NCBI GenBank assembly: GCA_024760905.1 | Contig: JALRMN010000027.1 | Coordinates: 364,501-428,500, forward strand | Source: Plotosus lineatus | Taxonomy: Eukaryota > Chordata > Actinopteri > Siluriformes > Plotosidae | Direction of reading: 5' to 3' | DNA length: 64,000 bases | Shown: piece after piece, positions 20,871 through 31,870 of the stretch | How the letters are laid out: the number at the start of each line of letters is the position of its first letter | Numbering within the stretch: the first letter of the stretch is position 1 | Program-made: the position numbers and the translations under genes | The notes under the pieces: model-generated | Database searches by the model: none | Seen by the model: only the letters and a program-made list of their open reading frames with translations | What the model was told of the DNA's origin: nothing

Positions 20871-22221
20871 CAATGACGTAGAAGAAAAACTAGACTGCGC
20901 ACTCTGCAAACATTATGTATGCCGCCATGGCCAATAGGCTCTGACTTCCGATCCGGGCAAAAAGCTGGTCAATAGACAGACATTGATATGGAAAACGATG
21001 CGCTAAATCTAAATACTTGGGATGTTTTGGATCTCTGGACACATGAATATAATAGAAACGTTTTCAGCATGCCCAGGAAGGTTTGGAAAATATATCAACA
21101 CATAATAGGAGTTACAGACCTTAATAATATTCCCCATGCCAAACACGTCAACTGCCACGCCCGACACTTTTTGTACAAGAGGATGAACAATCTTGGCAAT
21201 GTTATCAATATATTCCACACAAGTATCGCTCTCAGGTTCAGAAATCAATCATCTGAGGCATGTACGTTAGTTTTATTTATCCAAATAGGCCGACTACAGC
21301 CATTATCCTTTTCTCCATAATTTTTGACTTTCTTTCACTTTGATTATTTTATATTAATAAAATACATCAGGAAACAAATATTGCACACCGAAATCTCGTA
21401 TTTTTTCAGTGGAATAAGGTATCTGAAAGTGAACACAAAAATGTTCACAATATACGCATTCACTTATAACCAACAATTCCGGATACTATTATTTAATTTT
21501 ACCTGGAACTGTTCCAATCGATTCCAATGTAAAATTTCCAGCATTAAGTACCTCAATGATATCATCCACTGTAAGGACATATAAAACTTACCATCTAGGA
21601 ACAATATACCTTTCTGTGTGTATTTCAGATCAGTTTTTTTTTTTATTTTATTTTAAGAATGGCAACACCATATCACATCACCTAGGATTGGCTATGTATC
21701 AGCTTAGCTGGGGACCAAGTATCTGCTCACAGCAGCTTTTAAACCCTGGGTTCTGATATTTGGGTATACAGTACCCAGGTATTAAGTCCCACATCACTTG
21801 CCCTAATTAAGCTATTGCGAACAAACATTTACACTGAACCTGGCACAGTATAAAGGCCTGATACCTACACCTGAGATAACCTGGGAATTGTGCAAGTTCT
21901 TTATTAGATTTGGCTGCAGTTCAGTGAATACATAAAATTTAACATCAAAAGAATTGTTTCAGCCTCGGTCATAAAATATATGCAAGTTTGACCTATCAAG
22001 GTCAGTCGGAGTGGATGATCTATATGTGGGAGGGATGAATGTATTCCAATTAAATTCGATGTTATTATCTTTCACAAAGTACAATTTTAAGGATGCCACA
22101 GGATGTCAACTTTCAGGTGGAATAATACCCAAAGCAATGTTTTGTCCTGACCGGAAGTTGAAGCTTAATTGCCACGTGAAAGGGGCCTGTGCGCAGTTGA
22201 GTTTTTCTTCTGCGTCAATTG
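20871..22221. mobile_element. Unassigned 1.35-kb TIR transposon (8-bp TSD type)
   Basis: Left end CAATGACGTAGAAGAAAAAC (20,871) and right end GTTTTTCTTCTGCGTCAATT(G) (about 22,201-22,221) form terminal inverted repeats of about 32 bp, continuing through 'actgcgcac'. Flanks GTTTTTCC and GTTTTTTA are consistent with a decayed 8-bp duplication. A related sequence at 53,160-53,175 (minus strand: aaattgtttttgtacaggta) looks like the empty site. Inside is a 110-codon plus-strand frame (20,988-21,320, MENDALNLNTWDVLDLW...) that I do not recognise. Superfamily unknown; 8-bp duplications occur in hAT, P and Zisupton elements. Confidence 0.62.
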
Positions 22222-22334
22222 TTTTTTACAGAGGTAGTTGGGCCAGGGCGACTTTTTCCAGATCCATGTTGCTCCAAAACAGGGATCCGTGGGGAAGGTT
22301 TGTTGAGTTAAAAATAATTCACCAATAATTCTGT

Positions 22335-22510
22335 CTCAACTTTATTTAAAGACTTTCGTAAAGAGTAACTGTCAAGCCGTCAGTGTGTTTCTGTCCCTGG
22401 TTAAAGGGTTGTGTCAGGAAGGGCATCCGACGTAAAAGCCTGTGATATCAAACATGCGAATCATTGGCTGTGGCGACTCTGAGAAAAAACCAAAACGAAA
22501 TCTCTCCGTG
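22335..22510 (+). mobile_element. RTE-SINE 3' part (5'-truncated)
   Basis: Contains 'aagccgtcagtgtgtttctgtccctgg', then the RTE 5' UTR-like 'gtcaggaagggcatccgacg' and the RTE 3'-end-like 'ggctgtggcgactctgag'. Same family as 31,712-31,870, 55,005-55,362 and 63,300-63,550. Confidence 0.75.
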
Positions 22511-22540
22511 AATTCAACTACGGTACACTTATCCAGGGTA

Positions 22541-22571
<31 letters not shown>

Positions 22572-23420
22572 GTTTTATTTTATTTTATTTATTGTTTTTG
22601 TTATTCTACGTTTGTATAACTAGTTGTTACCAAATCTTTATTTAATATCTATACGTGTTTTTATCTTGTCTTGTTATTTTTATTTTTATCGACTTTATAT
22701 TTTATTTGTTTTTCTACACTTGAATACCTTATTTGATATCAGTAATGGAAATAATTTATCAGTTTACTTTATTTATCAGTAATATATTGGTGCAAACTTT
22801 GTACAAATAATTTTTGCTTTTTATACCACCTAAGAAACAAAAACATGTGAAACTATTGTATGGTATAAATTATTATTGATTGATATATTACACTGTAGGT
22901 ATGAGTATTATTTGCGAATGTTGAAATCAAATACAAAAATCAATCAATCCATCACCTTTTCATGATTATTCCGTTCTTTTCGGCAGGGCCGAGTTGAGGA
23001 TTCATTTCCGGGGTGTGTGTGTGGGGGGGTCTGGTTCTGACGGGGCTCACTGTGCAAACACAAATCTATTAGTTCTGATCAGATGGGATATTTTATTGTT
23101 TCATTTCAGCTGTTTGGACATTTTCCACCACACCAGGAAACTCTCTCCTCACAGCGCGTGCCGGGATGATTTTATACTTAATAATAATAATAATAATAAT
23201 AATAATGTAATTATTGTATTTTTGGTAATATTTTTTAACCATGCCATAAAGAAGAAAGAGTAAAATTAAGAGTAGAATCTGAATTTGTTGTCTGAGTCTG
23301 ATGAGCTACTGGAGGAAGATGTTGATGTGCATTCATCATCATCATCATATCTTATCCCCGTAGATAGTGTAGCAATTCGTCTCTTCCGAAGATTAACCAG
23401 GAAGCAGGAATGCTTGCCAC
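22511..23420. repeat. AT-rich non-coding stretch with a part repeated at 63.6 kb
   Basis: Holds TTTTA-rich sequence (22,540-22,720) and a (AAT)n tract (23,180-23,206). The bases 22,790-23,040 match 63,560-63,770 ('gttgaaatcaaata', 'gggccgagttgaggattcatttccggggtg'). I see no gene. Confidence 0.6.
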
Positions 23421-23426
23421 TTGTCC

Positions 23427-23635
23427 CTAGAAACATGCTGACGGCTTTTCAGCTCCTCTTTACGAAAGTCAGCAATGGTTATTTTACATGACCCTCACCA
23501 TAGACAGTGGGAGACATGGCCCACCTTTGATAACCCAATTAACTGCACTGGGGGGACAGTGACAACCCTGTGGGGACTCAAACACCCAACTTTAGGATCA
23601 GCGATCCTGCGCCCTATCTACTAGCCCCCTGTTGT
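23427..23635 (-). mobile_element. RTE-SINE head part (minus strand)
   Basis: Complement of the tRNA-like head and central region ('ggacagtgacaaccctgtgg', 'gggagacatggcccacctttg', 'catgctgacggcttttcagc'). The RTE-derived tail is missing. The B-box copy has decayed ('actcaaacacc'). Confidence 0.75.
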
Positions 23636-23934
23636 TGTTGTTTATGGAGTGCATGTTGCCTCTGTCCACTCATGCGGCGTTATTTCTGTAAGTTTGACCT
23701 AAAATTTAGGTGACGTTCACAGTGCTCTGGAAACCAAACCTTTGTGAGGCCGCAAGTTAAGCTTCCTCTTCTCTTAGTAGATCGTCAGTTATTTCCTGTG
23801 CAAATATTTTCCGTGAAATTCAAAAACAGCAAATATCAACAAATCCTGGAGCCGGATGAAAGAATAAACACTGCAGGCAATTTTTTCGGGAGATTTCTGA
23901 AGGCCATATTACAGGCTTTTACATACGCTGTGTA

Positions 23935-26480
23935 CATTTGCATTTTTTAATGTGGCAGAAGTTTTATGCCGGATGCCCTTCCTGTCGCAACCCTCTGCAT
24001 TTATCCGGGCTTGGGACCGGCATAAGGGGGAGAGACACTGGTTAGTGCCCCCCTACCTCATGGCTGCATTTTTATCAAGGTGTGGATGGGAAAAGAAATT
24101 GAATATGAGTCATCTTGAAGGAGGGCTTTGTCAGGAATGTTCAAGAAGTGAAAAGAGTGTCAGACAGATTGATGAGTCTCAAGTCAGAAATTGACGGTGT
24201 GATGTTCAACACAGAAGGACAGATGTTGATCGATTTTGCAAAAAGGATGGAAATGGCTGTGGTGAATACTTTCTTCAAGAAGAAACAGGAGCATAGGGTG
24301 ACTTATGAAAGCGGAGGTAAGAGCACACAGGTAGACTACATCTTGTGTAGGCGATGTAATTTGACAGTCAGTGACTTCAAAGTAGTAGTGACTTCAAAGT
24401 AGTAGTGGGTGAGAGTGTTGCCAAACAGCATAGGATGGTGGTGTGCAGGATGACACTGATGGTGAGAAAGGTGAAAAAGGCAAAGGCAGAGCAGAAGACA
24501 CAGTGGTGGAAGCAGAAAAAGGAAGAGTGTCATGTTTTTTTCAAGGAGTTGAAACAGGCTTTGGGTAGTCAGGAAGTGCTTCCAGATGACTGGACAACCA
24601 CAGCCAATGTGATCAGGGAGACCGGTCGGAGAGTACTTGTGGTATCCTCTGGAAGGAAAGTAGATAAGGAAACTTGGTGGTGGAATGAGGAAGTGCAGGA
24701 GTGTGTACAAAAGAAGAGGTTAGCCAAGAAGTAGTGGGACATTGAGAGGACCGAAGAGAGTAAACAGGAGTACAGGGAGACACTGCGTAAGGCGAAGGAA
24801 GCTGTGTCAAAGGCCAAACAGAGGGCGTATGATGACTTGTATGATAGGTTGGACAGTAAGGAGGGAGAAAATTATTTATACAGGTTAGCACAGCAGAGAA
24901 ATCGAGATGGGAAAGACGTGCAGCAAGTTAGAGTGATAAAGGACAGAGAGGGAAATGTATTGACTGATGACAGAAGTGAAGTGTGCTGGGAAGATGGAAA
25001 GAGTACTTTGAAGAGCTGATGAATGAGGAAAATGAGAGAGAAAAAAGAGTAGAAAGGGTGACCGTTGAGGACCAGGAAGTAGCAAAGATTAGTACGGGAG
25101 AAGTGAGGAGGACATTGAAGAGGATGAAGAGTGGAAAGGCAGTTGGCCCTGATGACATACCAGTTGAGGTATGGAAGTGTCTAGGGGAGGTAGCAGTAGA
25201 TTTTCTGACAAGAATATTCAACAAGGTCTTAGAAACTGAGCAGATGCCAGAGGAATGGAGGAGAAGTGTGCTGGTGCCCATTTTTAAGAACAAGGGAGAT
25301 GTACAGAGTTGTGGCAACTACAGAGGGATAATGTTGATGAGCCATACAATGAAGTTATGGGAAAGAATGGTGGAAGCAAGACTAAGGGCAGAGGTCAGCA
25401 TTTGTGAACAACAGTTTGGTTTCATGCCAAGAAAGAGCACCACAGATGCAGTGTTTGCTTTGAGGATGTTAATAGAGAAGTACAGAGAAGGTCAGAAGAA
25501 GCTGCATTGTGACTCTGTGGAAAGAAGAAAGCATATGACAGGGTGCCGAGATAAGAACTGTGGTATTGCATGAGGTAGTCTGGAGTGGCAGAGAAGTATG
25601 TTAGAGTGGTGCAGGACATGTATGAGAGATGTAAGACAGTGGTGAGGTGTGCTGTCGATGTGACAGAAGAGTTCAAGGTGGAGGTGGGACTGCATCAAGG
25701 GTCAGCTCTCAGCCCCTTCTTGTTTGCTATGTTGATGGACAGGCTGACAGACGAGGTTTGACAAGATTTCCCATGGACTATGATGTTTGCAGATGACATT
25801 GTGATCTGCAGTGAGAGAGGTGGAGATGTGCCCTGGAAAGGAGAGGAATGAAGGTTCGCCTCAGTAAGACAGAATGCATGTGTATGAATGCCAAGGACCC
25901 AACAGGAACGGTGAGGTTTCAGGGAGCAGAGGTAAAGAAGGTGGAGGATTTTAACTACTTCGGCTCAACAATTCAGAGCAATGGAGAGTGTGGAAAAGAG
26001 GTGAAGAAGCGTGTGCAAGCTGGTTGGAATGGTTGGAGAAAAGTGTCCGGTGTGATGTGTGATAGGAGGGTATTGGAAAGAATGAAAGGAAAAGTGTACA
26101 AGACGGTGTTGAGGCCAGCGATGTTGTATGGTTTAGAAACAGTGGCCCTGGAGAAAAGACAGGAGGCAGAGCTGGAGGTAGCAGAGATGAAAATGTTAAG
26201 GTTCTCGAGGATGGATAGGATCAGGAATGAGCACATCAGAGGTACAGCACATGTGAGAGGTTTTGGAGACAAAGTCAGAGAGGCTAGATTGAGATGGTTT
26301 GAACATGTACAGAGGAGGGATAGTGAGTATATTGGTAGTAGGATGCTGAGGTTGGAATAACCAGGCAGAAGGCCCAGAGGAAGACCAAAGAGAAGATGCA
26401 GAGGATAGGATGAGATGGAGGCAGATGATTCGCTGTGGCGACCCCTGAAGGGAACAGCCGAAAGGAAGAGAAGAAGATCA
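23935..26480 (+). mobile_element. RTE retrotransposon copy C with inverted 5' end
   Basis: The sense part (about 24,069-26,480) runs from mid-endonuclease through RT (FADD at about 25,788-25,799) to the true 3' end 'ctgtggcgacccctgaaggg' and a (GAA)n-like tail. The 5' UTR piece at 23,935-24,071 is present in the opposite orientation ('gcagaagttttatgccggat'), so the 5' end is inverted relative to the body. There are several internal deletions, frameshifts and stops, a 17-bp tandem duplication at about 24,371-24,405 ('gacttcaaagtagtagt'), and loss of about 240 bp of endonuclease. No functional ORF remains. Confidence 0.85.
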
Positions 26481-26499
26481 ATCACATTCATATTATTAT

Positions 26500-26793
26500 T
26501 ATGCTGGCAAGAAGTGGAATGTAATTTGCTGAAATCTGGGACCAATTTGGAGCATGTTGAGCCTCAGACTGAGTCCGCAAGTTGTGTGACGTCATTTTTT
26601 TCAGATTCGACAGATACTGTATACTGTATTCCCGAGTTTAGGAAAAAAAAAAAAACCTTGCATGGTTAATTTGCCTCGTTGGCGATCAGGTTCATGGGAC
26701 TGCTCCCCTCTTTTGTTCATTTTAAAATAAATGTTTAAGTGAAAATCTAGATGTAGCAGGACAGTAAATTTCTTTGCAATTAGCAACTTGATT

Positions 26794-26848
<55 letters not shown>

Positions 26849-27000
26849 TTATTATGATTATTATTATTATTATTATGTTACCTCGAATTTCCGTGTCCTG
26901 TATATAAAACAAATTCTATTGGCTGAATGCGTTCGTGACATCCGCACTGTCCAATCACGGCATGGCTCTTATTTTACCGAGCTCTCCACACACTGAATGA
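26500..27000. repeat. Duplicated non-coding segment, inverted partner at 53.9-54.5 kb
   Basis: Shares 'gaccaatttggagcatgttgagcc', 'gcaagttgtgtgacgtcat', an (ATT)n tract (26,798-26,877 here, 54,298-54,360 there) and 'aattctattggctga' with the inverted segment at 53,900-54,500. No coding potential was found. Confidence 0.7.
26798..26877 (+). repeat. (ATT)n microsatellite
   Basis: About 80 bp of ATT/TTA repeats. Confidence 0.92.
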
Positions 27001-27142
27001 TTGTAAACTGAGTATAGTCGCACGATTGTGACAGGATTTACAAGCCAGGACAATGATAAAGCAATATACATAAAGAATAAACATTTTCAATTGTAAAAAA
27101 CAAATAAACAAACAAACAAACAACACTTTATAAAATATCTCA

Positions 27143-27340
27143 AGGCAGCACGGTGGCGTAGTGGTTAGCACACCTGCCTCACAGCAAGAAGGCCTGGGTT
27201 CAAATTCAAGCCTGGGCGTTTCTGTGTGGAGGTTGCATGTTCTTCCTGTGCTTGCGTGGGTTTCCTCCGGGTACTCCTCCCACGGTCCAAAAACATGCAC
27301 AGTAGATTAATTGACTAAATAATCTGTGGAGAGGGCTTCA
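27143..27340 (+). mobile_element. tRNA-like dispersed repeat ('ggcgtagtggttagcac' family)
   Basis: Box A-like 'ggtggcgtagtggttagc' and box B-like 'gggttcaaattcaagcc' are followed by 'gtttctgtgtggaggttgca' and 'gggtttcctccgggtactcc', the familiar interspersed repeat of many fish genomes. An antisense remnant of the same family is at 35,590-35,705. Confidence 0.75.
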
Positions 27341-27559
27341 CTAAATTGGATAACTTGTGCCCAATCCCGTTCTTCAATTAAGAAAATCTGTTTCAATTCA
27401 ATTCAAATATCTCAAAATAAGTGCGTAAACGCTGCATGCAGATAAAATAAGTGAGTACAGCCCGACTCCAGCCCTGAGCATATGTGGTTATAAAATAAAA
27501 ATAATCAGGTGATTTCAGTGAGAGTTCCAGTACAGAGCTCCTAAAGATACCAATTCCAC

Positions 27560-27862
27560 TCAGATTTAGACCCGGCATGTGATTTTTCCGTCTAAAGTCG
27601 GAATTCTGTCTTTTTGATCTCCATATTAAAAGAAAAATAATAAGTCTCCCGAGTCTCGCGATGTCACAGCATGTTTTCATTTCCCCTGCGTCTATTTGCA
27701 TACCAATGTCGACTGAAGTTTGAAACATGTCTGTGATCGCACACACAGGCGCCCGCGCACACACACACAGACGCACGAGCACACGCACACAAGGCGCCAG
27801 CACCGTTGCACACACACACACACACAGGCGCCCCCCCCCACACACACACACACACATACACA

Positions 27863-27920
<58 letters not shown>
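27560..27920. repeat. Non-coding segment repeated at 63.8 kb plus long (CA)n
   Basis: 27,565-27,760 matches 63,790-63,990 ('agtctcccgagtctcgcgatg', 'gactgaagtttgaaa'). It is followed by a complex CA/CG-rich array (27,750-27,920). The several frames across it (poly-His/Thr or Val-Cys) are repeat translations. Confidence 0.75.
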
Positions 27921-27922
<2 letters not shown>

Positions 27923-28539
27923 GCAATGCTGTCAGCAAAACGAAAAGCACTTGCTTTGAAATGGACACTCAGTTGTGCAAGGCTGCATCAAGGAGAACCT
28001 TCCCAGCTGCTCAGAACCAAGTCAGATCCGGTCCAAAGCAATAAAGGCTAGAAGAAAGGAGTCCGAACTGTGTACTGCTCGGTACTGTACAGTGCTGGGT
28101 CATGTGTTTGGATTGGGCTCAATATTTAACACTTGAATATATTCCTGTAAATAAGTTGACTGTTGATGGATGAGTAGAATACAGGAAACAATCATTGAGT
28201 TCTTTCTGAAACAAGCGAAGACTTGTAATTCATCCTGAATGTGACGCCATACACATGACTCTGGTCTGCTGAGGGGACATTTCAGAGCCTTGAATGAACA
28301 ACATGTTTTTCCTGGACAGTAGTTTAGAACTTTATTTTGTACGCTCAAGACTCCATCAGTTCCTTCTGCTCTGAGGACAAAAAGGACATTAATTGTATAC
28401 TATTACATGTCCGTTTAACATACAGTATTCTTTAAAGTATTTTTAAATTTTATTTTTGAAATTTTAGTGCTAGTTTCTTACATTGCACCTTAAGATATTT
28501 AATATTTAATATTTAATGTTATATATGTATTATGTCTTC

Positions 28540-28650
28540 ATGTTGTAATATGTTATGTATGTATGTTTATGGAGCCTGTGTACGTGCAAGACAAATTCCC
28601 TCTTCGGGCAATAAAGTATTGTCATTGTCATTGTCACTATATTATTATTT
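28540..28650 (+). mobile_element. LINE 3'-end fragment with (TTGTCA)n tail
   Basis: 'gtgcaagacaaattccctct', then 'aataaagtattgtcattgtc', resembles the short 3' UTRs of fish LINEs ending in tandem repeats. The rest of 28,050-28,540 is AT-rich with no gene seen. Confidence 0.5.
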
Positions 28651-28785
28651 AAGGTATTTTAGATTTTTTTCTGTTTCCCTTAATATAACAATTATTAATT
28701 GATGAAACTTTAACTCTTCAACATGTCTTTTTGATTCGATCATCTTTCTAGTAAAATCTTTTTACATTTTCATGAGCAAATTTTA

Positions 28786-28995
28786 GTGCAAAGGCAGTTT
28801 AGGTCCAGTACTTTTGGAATTGAGACATTAGAACATTCCAACAAAAGGTACAGGGAACACCTGCAGCAGTTGGAAGTAGAGAGAGATGCAAAGAGGCAGA
28901 AGTTGGCAGTAAAAGCCAAGAAAGAAGCTTTAAAGGCAAAAAGGAAAATGCAAGCTGCCAGAAGTTTGCTAAGAAACGAGGGTCCGAGCAAATAA
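28786..28995 (+). other. Short unidentified coding-like frame (69 codons)
   Basis: Encodes a strongly charged, helix-prone stretch (REHLQQLEVERDAKRQKLAV, KKEALKAKRKMQAARSLL) ending in a stop. The composition looks like the C-terminal coiled coil of a transposase or host protein rather than random AT-rich DNA, but I do not recognise it. No splice partner or promoter is evident. Most likely the tail of a decayed mobile element or pseudogene. Confidence 0.3.
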
Positions 28996-29334
28996 GTCTG
29001 AAATGAACACAAGGAACACATTGTATGTAAATATTGTATACAGACTGGACCAGCCATAGCAGTTTTTGTGAATGTGGAATGAACACACCAGTCATATGTT
29101 GTATATGGTCTGGACGGGTCATTATGATTCATTTGGATGAGGTATGTGCTCTGTTAATAACTTTCTCTGTGCTTTGAAAACTTAAACATTTTCTGCACGT
29201 TGGTGCTGTCTCTGCTAATTTTTGCATGTTCAGTTCCCTGGACCTGGCTCAGAACCTGCGGCCCTGGACCCGGCTGAACTTCAGTCTTTTTCAGTTGGGT
29301 CAAATCACATCCCGGGATATAGACAGTCACTCAT

Positions 29335-29342
29335 TCACTCCC

Positions 29343-29383
<41 letters not shown>

Positions 29384-29735
29384 TGGACCAGCAGTTGTAT
29401 AACCAACTGGACTGTATTTTGGACTGTAATGAATATACTGTATATGGTTTGTATTTTTATGGTTCCACCCAAATGAGGATGTGTTTCCTTTTGGTTCTGG
29501 TTCCTCTCAAAGTTTCTTCTTCACAACTATTGAGGGAGTTTTTCCTTCCACTGTGTTGCTCATTATGAACATGTAGAGCTCGTAGAAAAAGTTTAAATTC
29601 TTTAATCCTTTGTAAGCCCGACTCTCACTGTTTTACTGTGTAAAGCTGCTTTATGACAATCTCATCTGAAAAAAAAACAAAAAACAAACATGAAACAAAT
29701 AAAACTGAACTGAATTGAATTTATTTATTTATTTA
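29335..29735 (+). mobile_element. Dispersed fish repeat ('gttctggttcctctcaaagtttcttc' type)
   Basis: Starts in an (ATTG)n tract and contains 'ttctggttcctctcaaagtt', 'gggagtttttccttccactg', 'gtaaagctgctttatgacaa' and 'aataaaactgaactgaattg', the hallmark blocks of a very common fish interspersed repeat. It ends in (ATTT)n. Confidence 0.7.
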
Positions 29736-30037
29736 TTTATTTATTGATGGATACACTGTGGTAACCCCTTTAAATATATACATGTAAACTTGGCTCTGCA
29801 TTTCAACCATCTGAAGTGCACACACACACACACTCACACACACACACACACACTAAACTTCAAACGCATGATCACTAACACACAAGACTAAAGTCAAAAT
29901 AACTATTAAAATACTAAAATTCTCAACAATAATGACAATAATATGAATAATAATCACATGTGTACTGTCAATATATGATAAATAATAATGATACTATTAC
30001 AGTACTTTTAATATTATAATACATACTAATAAAAATT

Positions 30038-30350
30038 GGGCCGGTGACGTAGTGGTTAGGGTGCTGCGCTCATGATCAGTAGGTTGTATGTTCGAATCCC
30101 AGACCCCAACTGTGCCACTTGCCCCTGGGCAAGGTCCTAGCCACAAGTGTGCCTATGTTCACCCAGCAGTACAAATGGGAGCCAGCAAAAATATACTGGG
30201 AAGGTAACCTGCCATAAACCAGCATCCCATCCAGGACGAGTTGAACTCCTGGTCGCTTCATGCTGTGGAAACCGGGGATCAGCACCGGCCTGACCAGCCA
30301 CTGGGCTCGGGTGTAAAAAGCCCAAAGCACTTTACCGATACACCATAATA
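30038..30350 (+). mobile_element. tRNA-derived SINE (family 2)
   Basis: About 300 bp with box A 'gtgacgtagtggttagggtg', box B 'ggttgtatgttcgaatccc', and a body 'tatactgggaaggtaacctg' ... 'gggctcgggtgtaaaaagcc'. A second full copy is at 54,531-54,830 and a 3' fragment at 32,125-32,215. It is not a functional tRNA gene. Confidence 0.82.
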
Positions 30351-30564
30351 ATAAAACTATTGCTGGTAATATTATAATATGATATATAATAATCATCCAA
30401 TTACTTTTAACATGAAAATATAACATAATAATACTGTAAAAAATTACTGTTAATATTGACCCACATATCTATCACACGGCTGTATATTATTTATAATGAT
30501 TTAAATATGAATGTAATAAAGTGTTTATTCGGTGAATAAATGTAGTTGATGTTTATAAACTCAC

Positions 30565-30631
30565 CTGTTGAAGAAGGAACAGGAAGTGTGAATAAAAGCA
30601 AAAGAGAATACACAGCACCACCGTCCTCCAT
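30565..30631 (-). pseudogene. MHC class I leader (signal peptide) exon
   Basis: Minus-strand ATG at 30,631-30,629 opens 22 codons plus one base, MEDGGAVYSLLLLFTLPVPS and two more residues, then donor gtgag (exon end 30,565). The hydrophobic core SLLLLF with a small-residue end is a normal ER signal peptide. The phase-1 exit fits the phase-1 alpha-1 exon at 20,287-20,550 on the same strand. The 10-kb intron between them is filled with mobile elements. The exon itself is intact; the gene copy is considered inactive because its alpha-2 exon is broken. Confidence 0.8.
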
Positions 30632-30717
30632 CTTCCACTGTAAACTTTCCACAAATCTAATAAACCTCATGAATATTCATTCAGTCTGTAAATAGGTGAG
30701 AAAATACTGCAGGAAAA

Positions 30718-30858
30718 TTATTATATCAGGTTTAACCACCAAACTCCTACAATCTCCTTTTCCTCTGGAATGATGAAATCACTGCGCTGCGTGTTCCTGA
30801 AATTCCGCCGCAGGTTCAGGAGAAGCGTCACTTTCGTTTCGTTCTGATTGTCACGTGA
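30718..30858 (-). promoter_or_regulatory. MHC class I promoter with ISRE
   Basis: Upstream of the leader ATG on the minus strand: TATAATAA (30,725-30,718, about 90 bp before the ATG), a perfect interferon-stimulated response element GAAACGAAAGT (30,840-30,830) within GAACGAAACGAAAGT, and a CACGTG E-box (30,857-30,852). A TGATTTCATCA element (30,781-30,771) might be a degenerate X2/CRE site; no clear Y box was seen. The ISRE position about 200 bp from the ATG is typical of class I promoters, where IRF factors confer interferon induction. Confidence 0.68.
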
Positions 30859-30938
30859 TATATAATCACCGAAACATCTTTTGAGAGGATATGATTTGAA
30901 AGTCACCAGAAATATAGACATTATGATATAAACGGCAT

Positions 30939-30940
<2 letters not shown>

Positions 30941-30992
<52 letters not shown>

Positions 30993-31009
30993 ATATATAT
31001 ATATATATA
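30941..31009 (+). repeat. (CA)n(TA)n microsatellite
   Basis: About 50 bp CA followed by (AT)n, directly at the junction with an RTE fragment. It marks the upstream limit of the preserved MHC promoter. Confidence 0.92.
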
Positions 31010-31490
31010 TGACATTGTGATCTGTAGTGAGAGCAGAGAATAAGTGCAGGAAAATCTAGAGAGGTGGAGGTATGCCCTGGAAAGGAGAGGAATGAAGGTT
31101 AGCCTCAGAAAATCAGAATACATGTGTGTGAATGAGAAGGACCCAGGAGGAACGGTGATGTTACAGGGAGCAGAAATAAGGAAGGTGGAGGATTTTAAGT
31201 ACTTAGGCTCAACAATCCAGAGCAATGGAGAGAGTGTGGAAAAGAGGTGAAGAAGCGTATGCAGGCAGGTTGGAATGGATAGAGAAAAGTGTCCGGTGTG
31301 ATGTGTGATAGGAAGGTATCGGCAAGAATGAAAGGAAAAGTGTACAAGACGGTGATGAGGCCAGCAATGTTGTGTGGTTTAGAGACAGTGGCCCTGGGGA
31401 AAAGACAGGAGGCAGAGTTGGAGGTAGCAGAGATGAAAATGTTGAGGTTCTCTTTGGGAGTAACGAGGATGGATAGGATCAGGATTTTAG
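31010..31490 (+). mobile_element. RTE fragment (RT C-terminal part)
   Basis: Plus-strand fragment from the catalytic region ('gacattgtgatctgtagtg') through LGSTIQSNGES, ARMKGKVYKTVMRPAML to VTRMDRIRI. It is truncated at both ends and has several stops and a frameshift at about 31,240. Confidence 0.85.
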
Positions 31491-31711
31491 CCTCCGGCTC
31501 CTGCACATGTGTTAGAACACAAACATTGACACACAGAGAATAAATGGATAAAATAATCATAAGCCATCCAGCCTGGATCTGCAGCCTCATGCTAAGTACT
31601 TTTATAAAATTAATACTGTAGTATGTTTTTGTGCTGTAAATATGATGAATATTTGTTTGTGCCTTGGAATAGATAAATAACTTTAGCTCAATTTGTAAAT
31701 GTATTTAGCAC

Positions 31712-31870
31712 ATGTAAGCCGTCAGCATGTTTCTGTCCCTTGTTAAAAGGGTTGTGACAGGAAGGACATCTGACGTAAAAACCTCTGCCAAATCAAACGT
31801 GCGGATCAGATGATTCGCTGTGGCGACTCCCGAGTAAAAAGGGAAAAAGCCGAAAGGAAGACAGACTTGC
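31712..31870 (+). mobile_element. RTE-SINE 3' part
   Basis: 'aagccgtcagcatgtttctg', 'gtgacaggaaggacatctga', 'cagatgattcgctgtggcga', ending 'gccgaaaggaagacag'. This is the clearest copy of the RTE-like tail on a SINE body. Confidence 0.8.

Noticed and set aside
20988..21320. 110-codon frame inside the 1.35-kb TIR element as a transposase
   Set aside because: No catalytic motif or family resemblance could be seen, so it is described within the element but not called as a gene.
27664..28051. Several frames rich in Thr/His or Val/Cys
   Set aside because: Translations of the (CA)n tract at 27,750-27,920.
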